From NCBI GenBank assembly GCA_001643675.2, contig LSRY02000013.1, positions 1,304,501 through 1,368,500 of the forward strand: 64,000 nucleotides of DNA, given 5' to 3'. The stretch comes from Monocercomonoides exilis (lineage: Eukaryota; Preaxostyla; Oxymonadida; Polymastigidae). The notes under the pieces were generated by a model. It was given only the letters and a program-made list of their open reading frames with translations, ran no database searches and was not told the DNA's origin. How positions within the stretch are numbered: the stretch's first letter is position 1; every line of letters starts with the position of its first letter. The position numbers and the translations under genes were made by a program. This document shows, one piece after another, positions 39,977-48,603 of the stretch.

Positions 39977-42364
39977 ATGTTCCCAAATACTGCCTATAAT
40001 GAGGTGAACAGAATTCAAAACAAGAATCATATTTTCAATAAGGAAATAATGGATCACAGGAATCAAACAAACAAAAAAGAGAACAATAATAACAACTCTA
40101 CAAAGCAATACGAACAAAATATTATTCGTGATTTTCCATCTCCTTTTTTGATTCCTCCGATTCCTGCTAACATTTCTGAACAAATTGAAGGACCATCCAA
40201 GATTCACGATCTCACAAGCAATAATATTCAATTGAGGCAATTCTCAAGGAATGGTTTACAGAACTTGGGAAACACGTGCTATTTGTCCTCAATCTTACAA
40301 TGTTGGACGTCTGTGTTAATGCAACAAAAGACTATTGCTATTCGAAACAATGGTGGTGACAAATTATCAAATCTGTTGAATAATGTCTGTGATGAATTGG
40401 CCAATGATAAGAAACCAATTGTAACTTGGAATAATGAACTCATCGATTCATGGGATAGTTTTCTTGATCTTGGTAAAAGGGAACAGCAGAATGTTACAGT
40501 GGGTTATGAACAACTGATGTATTTATTCAAAAGTGACAATCAAATAACAAACAAAGATGTTTCACCTGCAATAATAAGATGTTCCAAATGTGAATTCTGT
40601 GGCAGCACTTCCGAGAAGATCGATTTAAATGCGTACAGCTTTATTATCAACAGTTCTTCTGTCATTGATGGACTAAACAGTTTGTTTTGTTATGAAAAAT
40701 TATCATCATCAAACAAAGTCAAATGCAAATCATGTCACGAAATGAATAGAGCTTCTCGTTACATCAGAATCACTTCATTTCCAAACGTTTTAGCAATGTC
40801 TCATGAAACTAAAAATCCATTCTTTTCGCCACCACATTTGAATATTTCGTTTGCATCAAGTGAAATTCACCAAAAGGTTACAGTTTCAAGTACAACTTCA
40901 GAATTCCTTCAGTCATTTGAAGACTCACATGAATGTCCTTCATATCAACTCGTGGGACAAGTTCTATTCAAAAACATAGATGAATCTCATGGTCATTACA
41001 TTTCCATTGTGAAAGGATGCAGATCGAATGAAAGTTTGTGGTTTTTGTGTAATGATTCATATACTCAATCAATAAATGAAAGAAATCTCAACAGCACATT
41101 TTGTTCTCTTTTTCAAAAAGGTTACAGATCATCTTTATCCTTCTATACGAAAAAATACAGTGATGTGCACGGACATGAACAAAGAAGGGGAGGAATGTTA
41201 CCCAAATCTCAATCAATTCAAGCTATTTCTTCTTATTCTCCAAACAATTCGTATTCAACTAATTCCACTAACAAACAAACAATTGCCGACTCCACTTTCA
41301 ATTTGCTTCCCAAATGTATTTCACTCCGTGATCATTTCACAAGAAGCAAACAAAAAGTTAGAGTATTTTCTCCTTTCGAAAAGAGACTAATTTCGAAACC
41401 TAAAACCAAATTATGGGAGGATTTTACTAAAGAAACACACATTAACGTGTCGCTTTCATACTTTTACAGACTCACTACACAGTTTTCAAAACCAAAAAAA
41501 CGAACAGATGTGTGCGACCTTTGCCAAAGACTGAATTATTTGGAAAACAAACGAAAATCGTTACCACCTAATGCAAATCTTTCAAAAAAAGATATGGAGC
41601 AACTTGCTGCATTGAACATTCACAAGAAAACATCCGAATGGCAGCGCATTCATTTCAATAAAACTGTATCTTCGCTTTCTGAAAAAGAACTTGTTTGCCT
41701 TTTCGATTTTAAGGAAAAGTGGAAACTTCCTCTTTGCAATGTTCAACTCCAGAAAGAATTCTTCAACTACACACAAATATCTCAATTTACTATCATCACA
41801 TTTCATTTTCAGGATAACGAATATAAAAAAAACACATTCAATTTCTTTTCTGATTCTCTGTCAAACGATCATCAGTTCGTTATTGAATGTCTTCAATCTG
41901 TTTTGGAAAGACCGCTTTTCAAACACATTCAAACCTTCAAATTCTTCTGCGATTCAGGAGCTCATTATCGCAATCGTTTCGTTTTGCATTTCATTCTTTC
42001 TCATTCAACTCCACTTTTTCGTAACAAAAAATGCGAACTCAGCTTTTTTGGGGAGCATCACGGTAAAAATTATTGTGATTCGGAGTTTGGAACCTTGGTG
42101 AACGCCATCAACAATAATCTTCCATCGAAAGCAATTCAATCACTTCAAAATTTGATTGATTTCTTTTCAGTTCAATTTTGTTCATCTTCAACAAGTATTC
42201 ACAAAACGTTGTTTCCTTTTGCTTCAGAACTATCAAATCTTCAATCTTCAATTCAAAATAAGCATATTGAGTATAATGTTCATAACAGATATTTCGAAAA
42301 ATATGTTCCAAAACAGCGTTCATTTTGGCCTTCGTTACAAATCTATCACATGAAAGATTATTAA
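39977..42364 (+). CDS. Ubiquitin-specific protease domain fused to transposase-like C-terminus
   Basis: The N-terminal half is a USP-type deubiquitinase. The Cys box GLQNLGNTCYLSSILQ lies at about residues 93-108. Paired Cys motifs CSKCEFCG and CKSCHEM form the zinc finger of the fingers subdomain. The His box is SHGHYISIVKG (about 337-347) with WFLCNDSYT just after. The C-terminal half is not part of USPs: RTDVCDLCQRLNYLENKRK, CLFDFKEKWKLPLCN, TFKFFCDSGAHYRNRF and FFGEHHGKNYCDSEFGT. The last two resemble the acid-bearing and HGK...CD segments of transposase-derived proteins. So this is probably a transposon gene carrying a protease, or a host fusion. Under the standard code the first ATG is 39977. 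The frame extends up to ATG 39788 (right after a TGA) with one TAG at 39884. Stop is TAA at 42362; beyond it UAR codons become frequent. Confidence 0.7.
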   Translation: MFPNTAYNEVNRIQNKNHIFNKEIMDHRNQTNKKENNNNNSTKQYEQNIIRDFPSPFLIPPIPANISEQIEGPSKIHDLTSNNIQLRQFSRNGLQNLGNTCYLSSILQCWTSVLMQQKTIAIRNNGGDKLSNLLNNVCDELANDKKPIVTWNNELIDSWDSFLDLGKREQQNVTVGYEQLMYLFKSDNQITNKDVSPAIIRCSKCEFCGSTSEKIDLNAYSFIINSSSVIDGLNSLFCYEKLSSSNKVKCKSCHEMNRASRYIRITSFPNVLAMSHETKNPFFSPPHLNISFASSEIHQKVTVSSTTSEFLQSFEDSHECPSYQLVGQVLFKNIDESHGHYISIVKGCRSNESLWFLCNDSYTQSINERNLNSTFCSLFQKGYRSSLSFYTKKYSDVHGHEQRRGGMLPKSQSIQAISSYSPNNSYSTNSTNKQTIADSTFNLLPKCISLRDHFTRSKQKVRVFSPFEKRLISKPKTKLWEDFTKETHINVSLSYFYRLTTQFSKPKKRTDVCDLCQRLNYLENKRKSLPPNANLSKKDMEQLAALNIHKKTSEWQRIHFNKTVSSLSEKELVCLFDFKEKWKLPLCNVQLQKEFFNYTQISQFTIITFHFQDNEYKKNTFNFFSDSLSNDHQFVIECLQSVLERPLFKHIQTFKFFCDSGAHYRNRFVLHFILSHSTPLFRNKKCELSFFGEHHGKNYCDSEFGTLVNAINNNLPSKAIQSLQNLIDFFSVQFCSSSTSIHKTLFPFASELSNLQSSIQNKHIEYNVHNRYFEKYVPKQRSFWPSLQIYHMKDY

Positions 42365-42909
42365 TATTTTGAGAAGTAAGGGAAATTCATTGGTGCATCA
42401 GCAGTTGGCTATCTGCCGCAACGATCATTAATTGAAATTGGATCGACTTCATAAAAAGAAAAAATCAAAGATTTCAAAAGCAAAAAGGTAGTCAACAATG
42501 ACATAGCTTCATCTTCACTATCCCAACAATCGTTTAATTTAATTAGCAGGCGATGTCGCCTTTTGAAAGATTTTTCAGTTTTTAAATGTTCATTGAATAA
42601 AGAGATTTCTGTTTTTGAGTAAAATGAGACTTAGTTTATATGTGCTGTGCATGCTTCGACTGCATTCATCGGAAGGGTGCAGTACTAGGTTGTATTCATA
42701 AATGGTGTAGATAGCTACTGCATCATTCGGACTTGGATACGTATTTCTTCCTCCCAGGTGCACAAAACACATTGATCCGAATTATTCTTTTTTATTTTTT
42801 TTTATTTTTGTTTTTTGATCCTGATAAAGAATATCAGAAGCTTATTGGATATCGAAAATTTATGAAAGACTTCTCAACGATCAGAAAGCTTTGAAAAAGG
42901 AACATATTA
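42365..42909. other. Intergenic tail after the USP-transposase gene
   Basis: The gene frame stays free of TGA for 137 further codons but has six TAA/TAG, so coding is doubtful. From 42780 to 42830 are T runs. A possible transposon end was not found. Confidence 0.4.
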
Positions 42910-43174
42910 GAAAAGAAAAACGATATTCAATTCCTTCTCTTTTATTTGAGATCACGATCAATGGGTCATCGCCCAGGATCAATGTGGTAGTGATGTGAGG
43001 GTTTATGCATTTGTTTGAAAAATCAAAACTTTGCGTTTTTAAAAACAAATTAACGCTAAGAAAAGGAATTGTGGAACACAAGACAATGTAAAAAACTTAT
43101 ATAAAAGAGGGGTTGGGAGTGAAAACGGTGGTGGGAAAAAGAGAAGGAATTGAATATCGTTTTTCTTTTCTAAT
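42910..43174. mobile_element. 265-bp mini-element with DIRS-type inverted ends
   Basis: The first 38 bases (attagaaaagaaaaacgata...) are the exact reverse complement of 43137-43174. Inside, 42950-42984 matches the inner side of the main DIRS element's right end (gacccattgatcgtgatctc on the opposite strand). It carries no gene. It abuts the left end of the main element without a gap, so it is either a second, internally deleted copy or part of the complex end structure of the DIRS element. Confidence 0.65.
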
Positions 43175-43175
43175 A

Positions 43176-43243
43176 AAAGTGCATAAGCACCTTTATTTTC
43201 AAGAAAAACATCCATTCAATTCCTTCTCTTTTATTTGAGATCA
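43176..43243. repeat. DIRS left inverted terminal repeat
   Basis: Sixty-eight bases ending in ttcaattccttctcttttat plus tgagatc; their complement lies at 46715-46782. Confidence 0.8.
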
Positions 43244-43247
43244 AATG

Positions 43248-44609
43248 TTAGTTGGGAATTTCTGATACCATCATGACTACAGCTTTTGACACTTTCCATT
43301 CCTTCTGAATTTCTTCTTTCTTTGATTGAGCTCTTGTTCTGATAATAAACCTTTTGTCATATTCTGTATCCTCTTTTTCCTCTTCCTTTGGTTCTTCAAT
43401 CTTCGAAGGCATTATTGCTTGGGAGTCGTCGGAAGCTTGGATTTTTTCGTTTCTTTTACTCATATTGTACTGCTTCTTCACAATTGCAACCTTCTTTTCA
43501 TCCTTGTTCTGGCTTTCTTTCCTTCCTTTCTGTTCGACTTTTTCAGCGCGCTGTGCCTGCTTTGTCGATATTTCTGGTGATGAAGCAATCACCTTGCCCA
43601 TTGCTGAAGCCAAATCCGCCCTGAAGTAATGTTTAACCAATGTGTTTGTTTGTGGCGAAAGACGAGCAAACTTTGCAATCTGCACTGGAGGAATACCTGC
43701 CATTGTCAAAGCCGAAATTGAGGCTGCCTTGATTGAGTATGGAGTAAATGTGTCTGGTATCCCGGCGTTGGTCAGTGCTTCCTTGGCAAGTTTGCGAATC
43801 CCTCCTGCTGTCAATGGGGCAAAAGTGTTTGTATTAAGAAGCAGACTGTTTGTGTTTGGGTTAGCTTGTTTTACTCTCTCCCACAAGGTCTTAATCGCGA
43901 TAGCAGGACAAATAAGTGGCAAGTCTGATAAATACGGAACGGCAATCTCTGTGCGTGTCTCCGAAGTCTTCAGTCTCGTGTCAAGATATATTCCTTCTTC
44001 TTTAAACCTTGAATTTCTCATGTCTATTCTCTCAAGCTCTGTAAATCTGCAGGCTGAAAATAACATTGTTAACACAATCACCTTTATTGTCAGTTGCTTA
44101 AAGCTCAATGTCTCATTCGGTCCCTGATCTGCGAAATATTTCAACAACGTCTGTGGGTTCCAAATTTCTCTGTTTTCTTTTCTCTTTGATCTGTTTGTTC
44201 TTCTGAACGCTCTGAATAGCATCTTAATGAGTGGGATATCACCTAAGCACGTATTGAAAACGAGACTGGAATAAAAAGAAACTGCAGCTCTTGTTATCTG
44301 CAGGCACGTGAGCGACATTCCGCCATTTCTAAGGGATAAAAATACATTAGCGCAATTTGATGCCCAATCGAATATATTGTCTGGTATTTCTTTGTGGCCA
44401 CATTCCTTCCATTGCTTTCCAAAATGTGCAAAGCCAAAGAGGTATCCTTTCCACGTTGTCTCCGCTATTCCCTTGTGGCACTCTTCTGCAAGATCTGTTG
44501 CGAAAGCTTTCTGCTCCAAAGCGCGTTTCCACCATTCTTCTCCGTCACGCTGTATGGATTCAACAACACGATCCTCAACCGTCCTGGAGGAAGACTGGCA
44601 TTCGTCCAT
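43248..44609 (-). CDS. DIRS tyrosine recombinase (phage-integrase type)
   Basis: A 453-residue frame from ATG 44609. The core-binding part includes GIAETTWKGYLFGFAHF and SLRNGGMSLTCLQITRAAVSF. The catalytic domain shows the first Arg in FSACRFTELERID (about residue 187) and the nucleophile Tyr in LVKHYFRADL (about 327). The middle box, normally HxxR, reads TPYSIKAASISAL, i.e. Tyr and Lys at the usual His and Arg places. Such enzymes close circular cDNA and insert it without a target duplication. The substitutions suggest an altered or inactive enzyme. After the domain comes a Lys/Glu-rich tail. The frame is open further upstream, but there the RNase H frame is the coding one. Stop is TAA. Confidence 0.75.
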   Translation of the reverse strand: MDECQSSSRTVEDRVVESIQRDGEEWWKRALEQKAFATDLAEECHKGIAETTWKGYLFGFAHFGKQWKECGHKEIPDNIFDWASNCANVFLSLRNGGMSLTCLQITRAAVSFYSSLVFNTCLGDIPLIKMLFRAFRRTNRSKRKENREIWNPQTLLKYFADQGPNETLSFKQLTIKVIVLTMLFSACRFTELERIDMRNSRFKEEGIYLDTRLKTSETRTEIAVPYLSDLPLICPAIAIKTLWERVKQANPNTNSLLLNTNTFAPLTAGGIRKLAKEALTNAGIPDTFTPYSIKAASISALTMAGIPPVQIAKFARLSPQTNTLVKHYFRADLASAMGKVIASSPEISTKQAQRAEKVEQKGRKESQNKDEKKVAIVKKQYNMSKRNEKIQASDDSQAIMPSKIEEPKEEEKEDTEYDKRFIIRTRAQSKKEEIQKEWKVSKAVVMMVSEIPN

Positions 44610-45670
44610 TGCATTGAAGGGCCTTTCTGTAACACTTCCTTTTGCAGCTTCCAGTCCCAGCTCCTGTGTAGAATCGACTTCAAAAGAGTGTCCCAGTTCT
44701 GGCCTCTCCAGTTCGGCAGGAGTAAGATCACTTGTGCTTTCTCCCTTTTCGCTTTCTGAATCGTTGATACAATCAGCGGCACAGGAGGGTGAGCCAAAAC
44801 AACTTCGTCTTTCCATGGAACCATGAGACCATCCTCTGCAATCGGACTGTTGATGCCACACCATCTCTCCAACTTGTGATTGTGACTTGCTGCAAACGCA
44901 TCCAGTGTCGGTGTCCTCTGAGCTATCTTCAGAATCTCCAGCAGCTCTTCTGTTCGCACTTCGTAATCCCCTGCTCTCTCTAGTCTTGACAGAGCGTCTG
45001 CCCTTGTGTTCTTGATGCCTGGGATGTGTGTGGCTCTCATCTCTATATGTGTTTCTTCCTTCCATCTCCATATCTTTCTCAGTACGGGTCTCAAGTTCTT
45101 TCCTGCATTCCATCTGTTTATATTGTAGACAACAGCTGTATTGTCCGATCTCAGATGCAGTCGACTGATTCCGTTCCTCTGGAGCGCTGGGCCAAAATGG
45201 TTGAGAGCTAACCACACCGCCATTAACTCCCTGTAATTCGATGACTGTTTCGCAAGTTGATGTGGAAACCGATTGTGTGCGTCTAACAGTTGATTGTTGA
45301 TTGACAGCGTAGCCCCCCACGCCACTTCCGATGCATCTGTTGTAATCACTGCCTGTGGGACAAACACTGGAATTAGCTTGCGTTGAGGGCGTGATTTCAA
45401 TATCTTCCTCCATTGCAGAATCTGTTGGATAATGGATGCGTTGATTCTCATCTGTCCGCTCCATCCTTGCAACTCCAATCCTTTTTGTAAGAGGCGATAC
45501 ATGGAATGCAGCCATAGGGAAGTGTCTTGCTGAACGAAACGGATTGCGCTGAGTTTTCCAATGAACGAGGCGAAATCTCTTGTTCTCACCTTCTTGGCTT
45601 TCACTGCTTTCACTTTCCATTTGTCCACTTCTTTCATCAATGCAATTCTTCCACATCGCTTGGATCCCAT
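44465..45670 (-). CDS. DIRS RT/RNase H fragment (RNase H intact, RT core missing)
   Basis: The frame from ATG 45670 starts in the linker after the RT palm and thumb (RTRDFASFIGKLSAIRFVQQ). It then gives a full RNase H domain: VITTDASEVAWGATLS, NYRELMAVWLALNHF, LRSDNTAVVYNINRW and HIPGIKNTRADALSR, with the acidic residues in TTDAS, YRELMA, LRSDNT and RADALS. No YxDD box exists anywhere in the element. The last 45 codons overlap the recombinase gene in another frame, the usual DIRS arrangement. The stop is TAG. Confidence 0.75.
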   Translation of the reverse strand: MGSKRCGRIALMKEVDKWKVKAVKAKKVRTRDFASFIGKLSAIRFVQQDTSLWLHSMYRLLQKGLELQGWSGQMRINASIIQQILQWRKILKSRPQRKLIPVFVPQAVITTDASEVAWGATLSINNQLLDAHNRFPHQLAKQSSNYRELMAVWLALNHFGPALQRNGISRLHLRSDNTAVVYNINRWNAGKNLRPVLRKIWRWKEETHIEMRATHIPGIKNTRADALSRLERAGDYEVRTEELLEILKIAQRTPTLDAFAASHNHKLERWCGINSPIAEDGLMVPWKDEVVLAHPPVPLIVSTIQKAKREKAQVILLLPNWRGQNWDTLLKSILHRSWDWKLQKEVLQKGPSMQWTNASLPPGRLRIVLLNPYSVTEKNGGNALWSRKLSQQILQKSATRE

Positions 45671-45775
45671 TTCGGATCAAATCTCCTCCTCCAATCTCTT
45701 CCCATGCCTTTAAGAACAGCACCGTCCTTCCTCCAATGATCTGATCTGGCTGCGACTCTTTCTCTGTTGCTTTCG

Positions 45776-46675
45776 TTAATTCCTTTGAAGACCCCGACTC
45801 CGACTGGACCATCCTGCTGCTCTCGTTCGGCTTCCATAGCTTCTCCTTCCTGAGAAAGAGCGGGGTCTGTGACGAAAAAACTTCTGACCTGCTCCTCCTT
45901 TTGACGGCGCCTGAACTGGGCTGGCTGAACGGAAATCCATTTTTTCCTTCGTTGCCTCGATCATTGTTTCAAAACCTCTATATTTCCTTCGCGCACTAGC
46001 CATATCCGTTTCTAGCTCCGATTCTTTCAGGATCTGTTCTTGTCTCGATGTCAACAGCCCAGCCGCCGCTTCCGCTCTCATTTTTTCCGCTGCTTTAAAC
46101 CCGAACCGCCCTTGAATTCTGGTATTTCTGGCCTCCTGGAACGCTTTTGCCGTGAGGACAAGCGCATCTGAAGCTCTCTGTCGTGCGCTATCCTTGTTGG
46201 AATCCATTTCGGCTAAGCAAAACAAAACGGCTTTGAAAGCTTGACATAGGCACATCTCCTGTTTATATCCTGCACTGTCAAGTGCATCGTTGAACCAGTT
46301 CTTGGATTTTGTAGCTGGAGGAGGCACTGGCGGTAACAAGGGGCTTAAATCGTGTAACGAATATTCCTGCTGAATTCTTTCCACTGAAAGAGTATGAATC
46401 TGAATGTCGAGTAAAGATTTAACGGGATCCTGTGCAAATACTTCTTCAAAAACAGATGCTGCAGCTTCGTACATGCCTTCTTCTTCTTCTCGTTTGCTCT
46501 TTTCTCTATCTGACGGCTGTGTTGAAGATTCTGTTGGCTGGTTGATAAAAGGAGGAGAAAGGAGCTGCGGCTGCGATTGGATGTTCATCTGGCTTTGCGC
46601 CCCACCTGGCAGTCCGGCTGCTTCGGTCGACGGCGTAAGTCCAGGAAATGTCGCGAACTGCGAAGATTGCAACAT
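45776..46675 (-). CDS. DIRS gag-like protein
   Basis: A 299-residue frame from ATG 46675 to TAA 45776. It is the first gene of the element. The N-terminus is Pro/Gln/Ser-rich, the middle is helical (WFNDALDSAGYKQEMCLC, ARQRASDALVLTAKAF). The C-terminus is basic and Gly/Arg/Ser-rich (FRHRPRSFSGRRSYGSRTR), as expected for nucleic-acid binding by a capsid-like protein. It overlaps the remnant start of the RT frame by a few codons. Assignment rests on position, size and composition; the fold is not recognisable by motif. Confidence 0.6.
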   Translation of the reverse strand: MLQSSQFATFPGLTPSTEAAGLPGGAQSQMNIQSQPQLLSPPFINQPTESSTQPSDREKSKREEEEGMYEAAASVFEEVFAQDPVKSLLDIQIHTLSVERIQQEYSLHDLSPLLPPVPPPATKSKNWFNDALDSAGYKQEMCLCQAFKAVLFCLAEMDSNKDSARQRASDALVLTAKAFQEARNTRIQGRFGFKAAEKMRAEAAAGLLTSRQEQILKESELETDMASARRKYRGFETMIEATKEKMDFRSASPVQAPSKGGAGQKFFRHRPRSFSGRRSYGSRTRAAGWSSRSRGLQRN

Positions 46676-46714
46676 TGATCCGATCGTGGCGATTGACCCA
46701 TTGATCGTGATCTC

Positions 46715-46782
46715 AAATAAAAGAGAAGGAATTGAATGGATGTTTTTCTTGAAAATAAAGGTGCTTATGCACTTTTATTCAG
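46715..46782. repeat. DIRS right inverted terminal repeat
   Basis: Reverse complement of 43176-43243. The inner neighbour gacccattgatcgtgatctc recurs inverted at 42950-42971, in the mini-element. Confidence 0.8.
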
Positions 46783-46783
46783 G

Positions 46784-47043
46784 TTTTTCAAAAGATATAA
46801 CTTTAACATCAGGTTTGTGGAAGTATTCACTATTGGCAAGAAAATCAAATTATTGATGAATGTCAAATTGAAGCTGTGTGGTAAAGAGAGAGAGATTTTC
46901 TCAGGCAAGCTGTTTGGAGGGAAAGGATATGAAGTGGAGAAAGGTGGGGTCAAGAAAAAGAAGGAGAAGGAGAAAGAGGAAGAGAAAGAGGAAGAGAAGG
47001 AGATGGATATGGAGATGGAGAAGGCATTGAAGGGAGTATTTCG
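46784..47043 (+). other. Possible 5' part of the beta-helix gene
   Basis: Between the DIRS end and 47044 one frame reads FNIRFVEVFTIGKKIK and FSGKLFGGKGYEVEKGG, then a Lys/Glu repeat; another, open from 46933, reads Gly/Glu/Arg repeats into the downstream gene. The purine repeat at 46958-47020 may hide a frameshift. The DIRS insertion may have cut the gene here. Confidence 0.35.
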
Positions 47044-48474
47044 GTGAGTGAATCACGATTCTCTTCTTTTTGTGTCTCATCAGCCCTATTCCTCTCATCC
47101 CCTTCAATACCCCTTATATCCCTCTCCAAACTCACTTTTTTCAACATCTCCACAGCAAATGAGGCATGTTCACCTACGTCCACTTCCTTTTGCCAAACAA
47201 ATTGTATGATGAGCAATTGTTCATTTTCATCAGTTTGCGATGCATATGATGGCGGGATTGTCCCTTCCCTCAACAATCCCTATGCCTCTCTGACAGCCTC
47301 AAACACCTCGTTTATTGGGTGTTGCAGGACAAGAAATGTTGAATGCAATGGAACTGAAACTAATAAGCTGACTCCAGGAAGACAGAATACAACAGATAAT
47401 GGAGCAAATTCATTCACTTGGTGCGAATGGAGTGGTTCGAGAACAACAGGAACAGAAAATACATGTGAAGACATTGCTTCAAATGGAGGGGCTATTTGCA
47501 TGCACAGTCAGTCATCAGCCACCGTTTCAATAAAGCACTGCTCATTCAATGATTGTTATGCCAATTATGATGGAGGGGGAGTCATGTGCTATAAAATTAA
47601 ATCCGTTGAAATTGTGAACAATTTGTTCAACTCATGCACAGCTCAAAATCAATGCGGAGGAGGGATGTTCATTAATTTAATTTCGTCGTGTGTTCGGATC
47701 AGCGGATGTGAATTTCAAAAATGTTCTTCATATGGCTGGGGAGGAGGGCTTCATCTCGATAATTTTCAGGTTTCGGGAACAGATTGTATTGGGGAAGAAT
47801 CTGGAGAAGGGGAGAGCGCGTGTGTGTTTGACTGCAGCTTCACTTCATGTTCACTTGCAAGCACAGGCGGTGGAGGCATGTATTGTGCAAATATTCCAAT
47901 CACACAATTCAAAATGAGGAGCATTCAGTTTATTTCATGTTCAGCATCGTCATATGGAGGAGGATTGTATCTTTATCCGTATAGACAGACATCACAAAAT
48001 GATGTAATTTATTGTTATTTTTTGTTCTTCCATGAATGCAAATGCTCTGCAGCCACTCCATATGGGCATGATGTGATGTATTATGATTACTACAGTGTAT
48101 ATTTATCTCAAAATAATCCGTTCTATGAATGTTACACCACAAACACAGATGACCAGAGAGTGTGCTACGGATATAATTATGCAATTGCAAGCGCTTGGTC
48201 ATATAACCAAACATCGAAAAAGGATTGGCTGAAGAGAGGGATTCTCAACCGATTTGTGGCAGTGAGTTGTGGCGAAGAAGAGTTGTGCGGATTGGATGAG
48301 TCAAGTGCATGCAGAACCATTGGCGTTGCAGTTGAAAAGAGCGTGATCCATGTGAGTCTGTCAGTCACACTGACGGAAGGGAATCATCAAAGTGAGACAA
48401 CAACAATCGTTATTGGAGAAAAGAAGATTTCTGTCACTGGGAAAGGAATGGAGCGCTTTGTTGAATATATCTGA
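47044..48474 (+). CDS. Beta-helix surface protein (best preserved copy, probably 5'-truncated)
   Basis: The 476-codon frame is open from 46933 and has no ATG upstream of the conserved part; the coordinate given is a GTG, so the true start is unknown and probably lost. The protein is a chain of short Cys/Ser/Asn-rich strands with Gly-Gly turns, as in right-handed parallel beta-helices: NYDGGGVMCYKIKSV, NQCGGGMFINLIS, SYGWGGGLHLDNF, STGGGGMYCANIP and SSYGGGLYLYP. The C-terminal part has SCGEEELCGLDESSACRTI, a variant of the family CG..PC motif, then IVIGEKKISVTGKG. Cys content is high, as in extracellular proteins. Stop is TGA. Family members normally continue further, and a 37-codon piece in another frame lies just downstream. 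Function, probably cell surface, is inferred. Confidence 0.7.
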   Translation: MSESRFSSFCVSSALFLSSPSIPLISLSKLTFFNISTANEACSPTSTSFCQTNCMMSNCSFSSVCDAYDGGIVPSLNNPYASLTASNTSFIGCCRTRNVECNGTETNKLTPGRQNTTDNGANSFTWCEWSGSRTTGTENTCEDIASNGGAICMHSQSSATVSIKHCSFNDCYANYDGGGVMCYKIKSVEIVNNLFNSCTAQNQCGGGMFINLISSCVRISGCEFQKCSSYGWGGGLHLDNFQVSGTDCIGEESGEGESACVFDCSFTSCSLASTGGGGMYCANIPITQFKMRSIQFISCSASSYGGGLYLYPYRQTSQNDVIYCYFLFFHECKCSAATPYGHDVMYYDYYSVYLSQNNPFYECYTTNTDDQRVCYGYNYAIASAWSYNQTSKKDWLKRGILNRFVAVSCGEEELCGLDESSACRTIGVAVEKSVIHVSLSVTLTEGNHQSETTTIVIGEKKISVTGKGMERFVEYI

Positions 48475-48492
48475 AAAGAATGAGATTGAGGA

Positions 48493-48603
48493 ATGGAAGA
48501 AGAAGAAGATGATGATGAAAAAGAAAAAAGTTTAAAAGCAGAAATAGCAGATGCAAGGCTGAAAGATAAGAGGAATGGAGTGTGGTGGGTGAATGAGTTC
48601 TGA
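48493..48603 (+). pseudogene. Displaced C-terminal tail piece of the beta-helix gene
   Basis: A short frame reads MEEEEDDDEKEKSLKAEIAD and RLKDKRNGVWWVNEF before TGA. Its charged, helical composition and position 20 bases after the TGA of the main frame suggest a frameshifted remnant of the gene's tail rather than an independent gene. Confidence 0.35.

Larger units (their letters stand above)
43174..46783 (-). mobile_element. DIRS-like tyrosine-recombinase retroelement, RT core deleted
   Basis: Inverted terminal repeats of about 68 bases (aaaagtgcataagcaccttt at 43176 and its complement ending 46782) bound three minus-strand frames. In transcription order these are a gag-like protein, an RNase H-containing fragment and a tyrosine recombinase. 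The start of the RT module is visible in one frame near 45.75 kb (IIGGRTVLFLKAWEEIGG). The next conserved sequence, about 30 codons later and in another frame, already belongs to the RT-RNase H linker. The catalytic RT core is therefore missing. The right terminal repeat lies next to the beta-helix gene at 47 kb. No target duplication is expected for DIRS elements and none is seen. Confidence 0.8.

Noticed and set aside
42362-42775. Extension of the USP-transposase protein past TAA using UAR as Gln
   Set aside because: Six UAR codons in 137 contrasts with one in the preceding 850 codons, so coding probably ends at the TAA.
43248-45812. A single 854-residue recombinase protein
   Set aside because: Its upstream half is the wrong frame over the RNase H gene; only the part from 44609 on has recombinase features, plus a short RT start near 45.75 kb.
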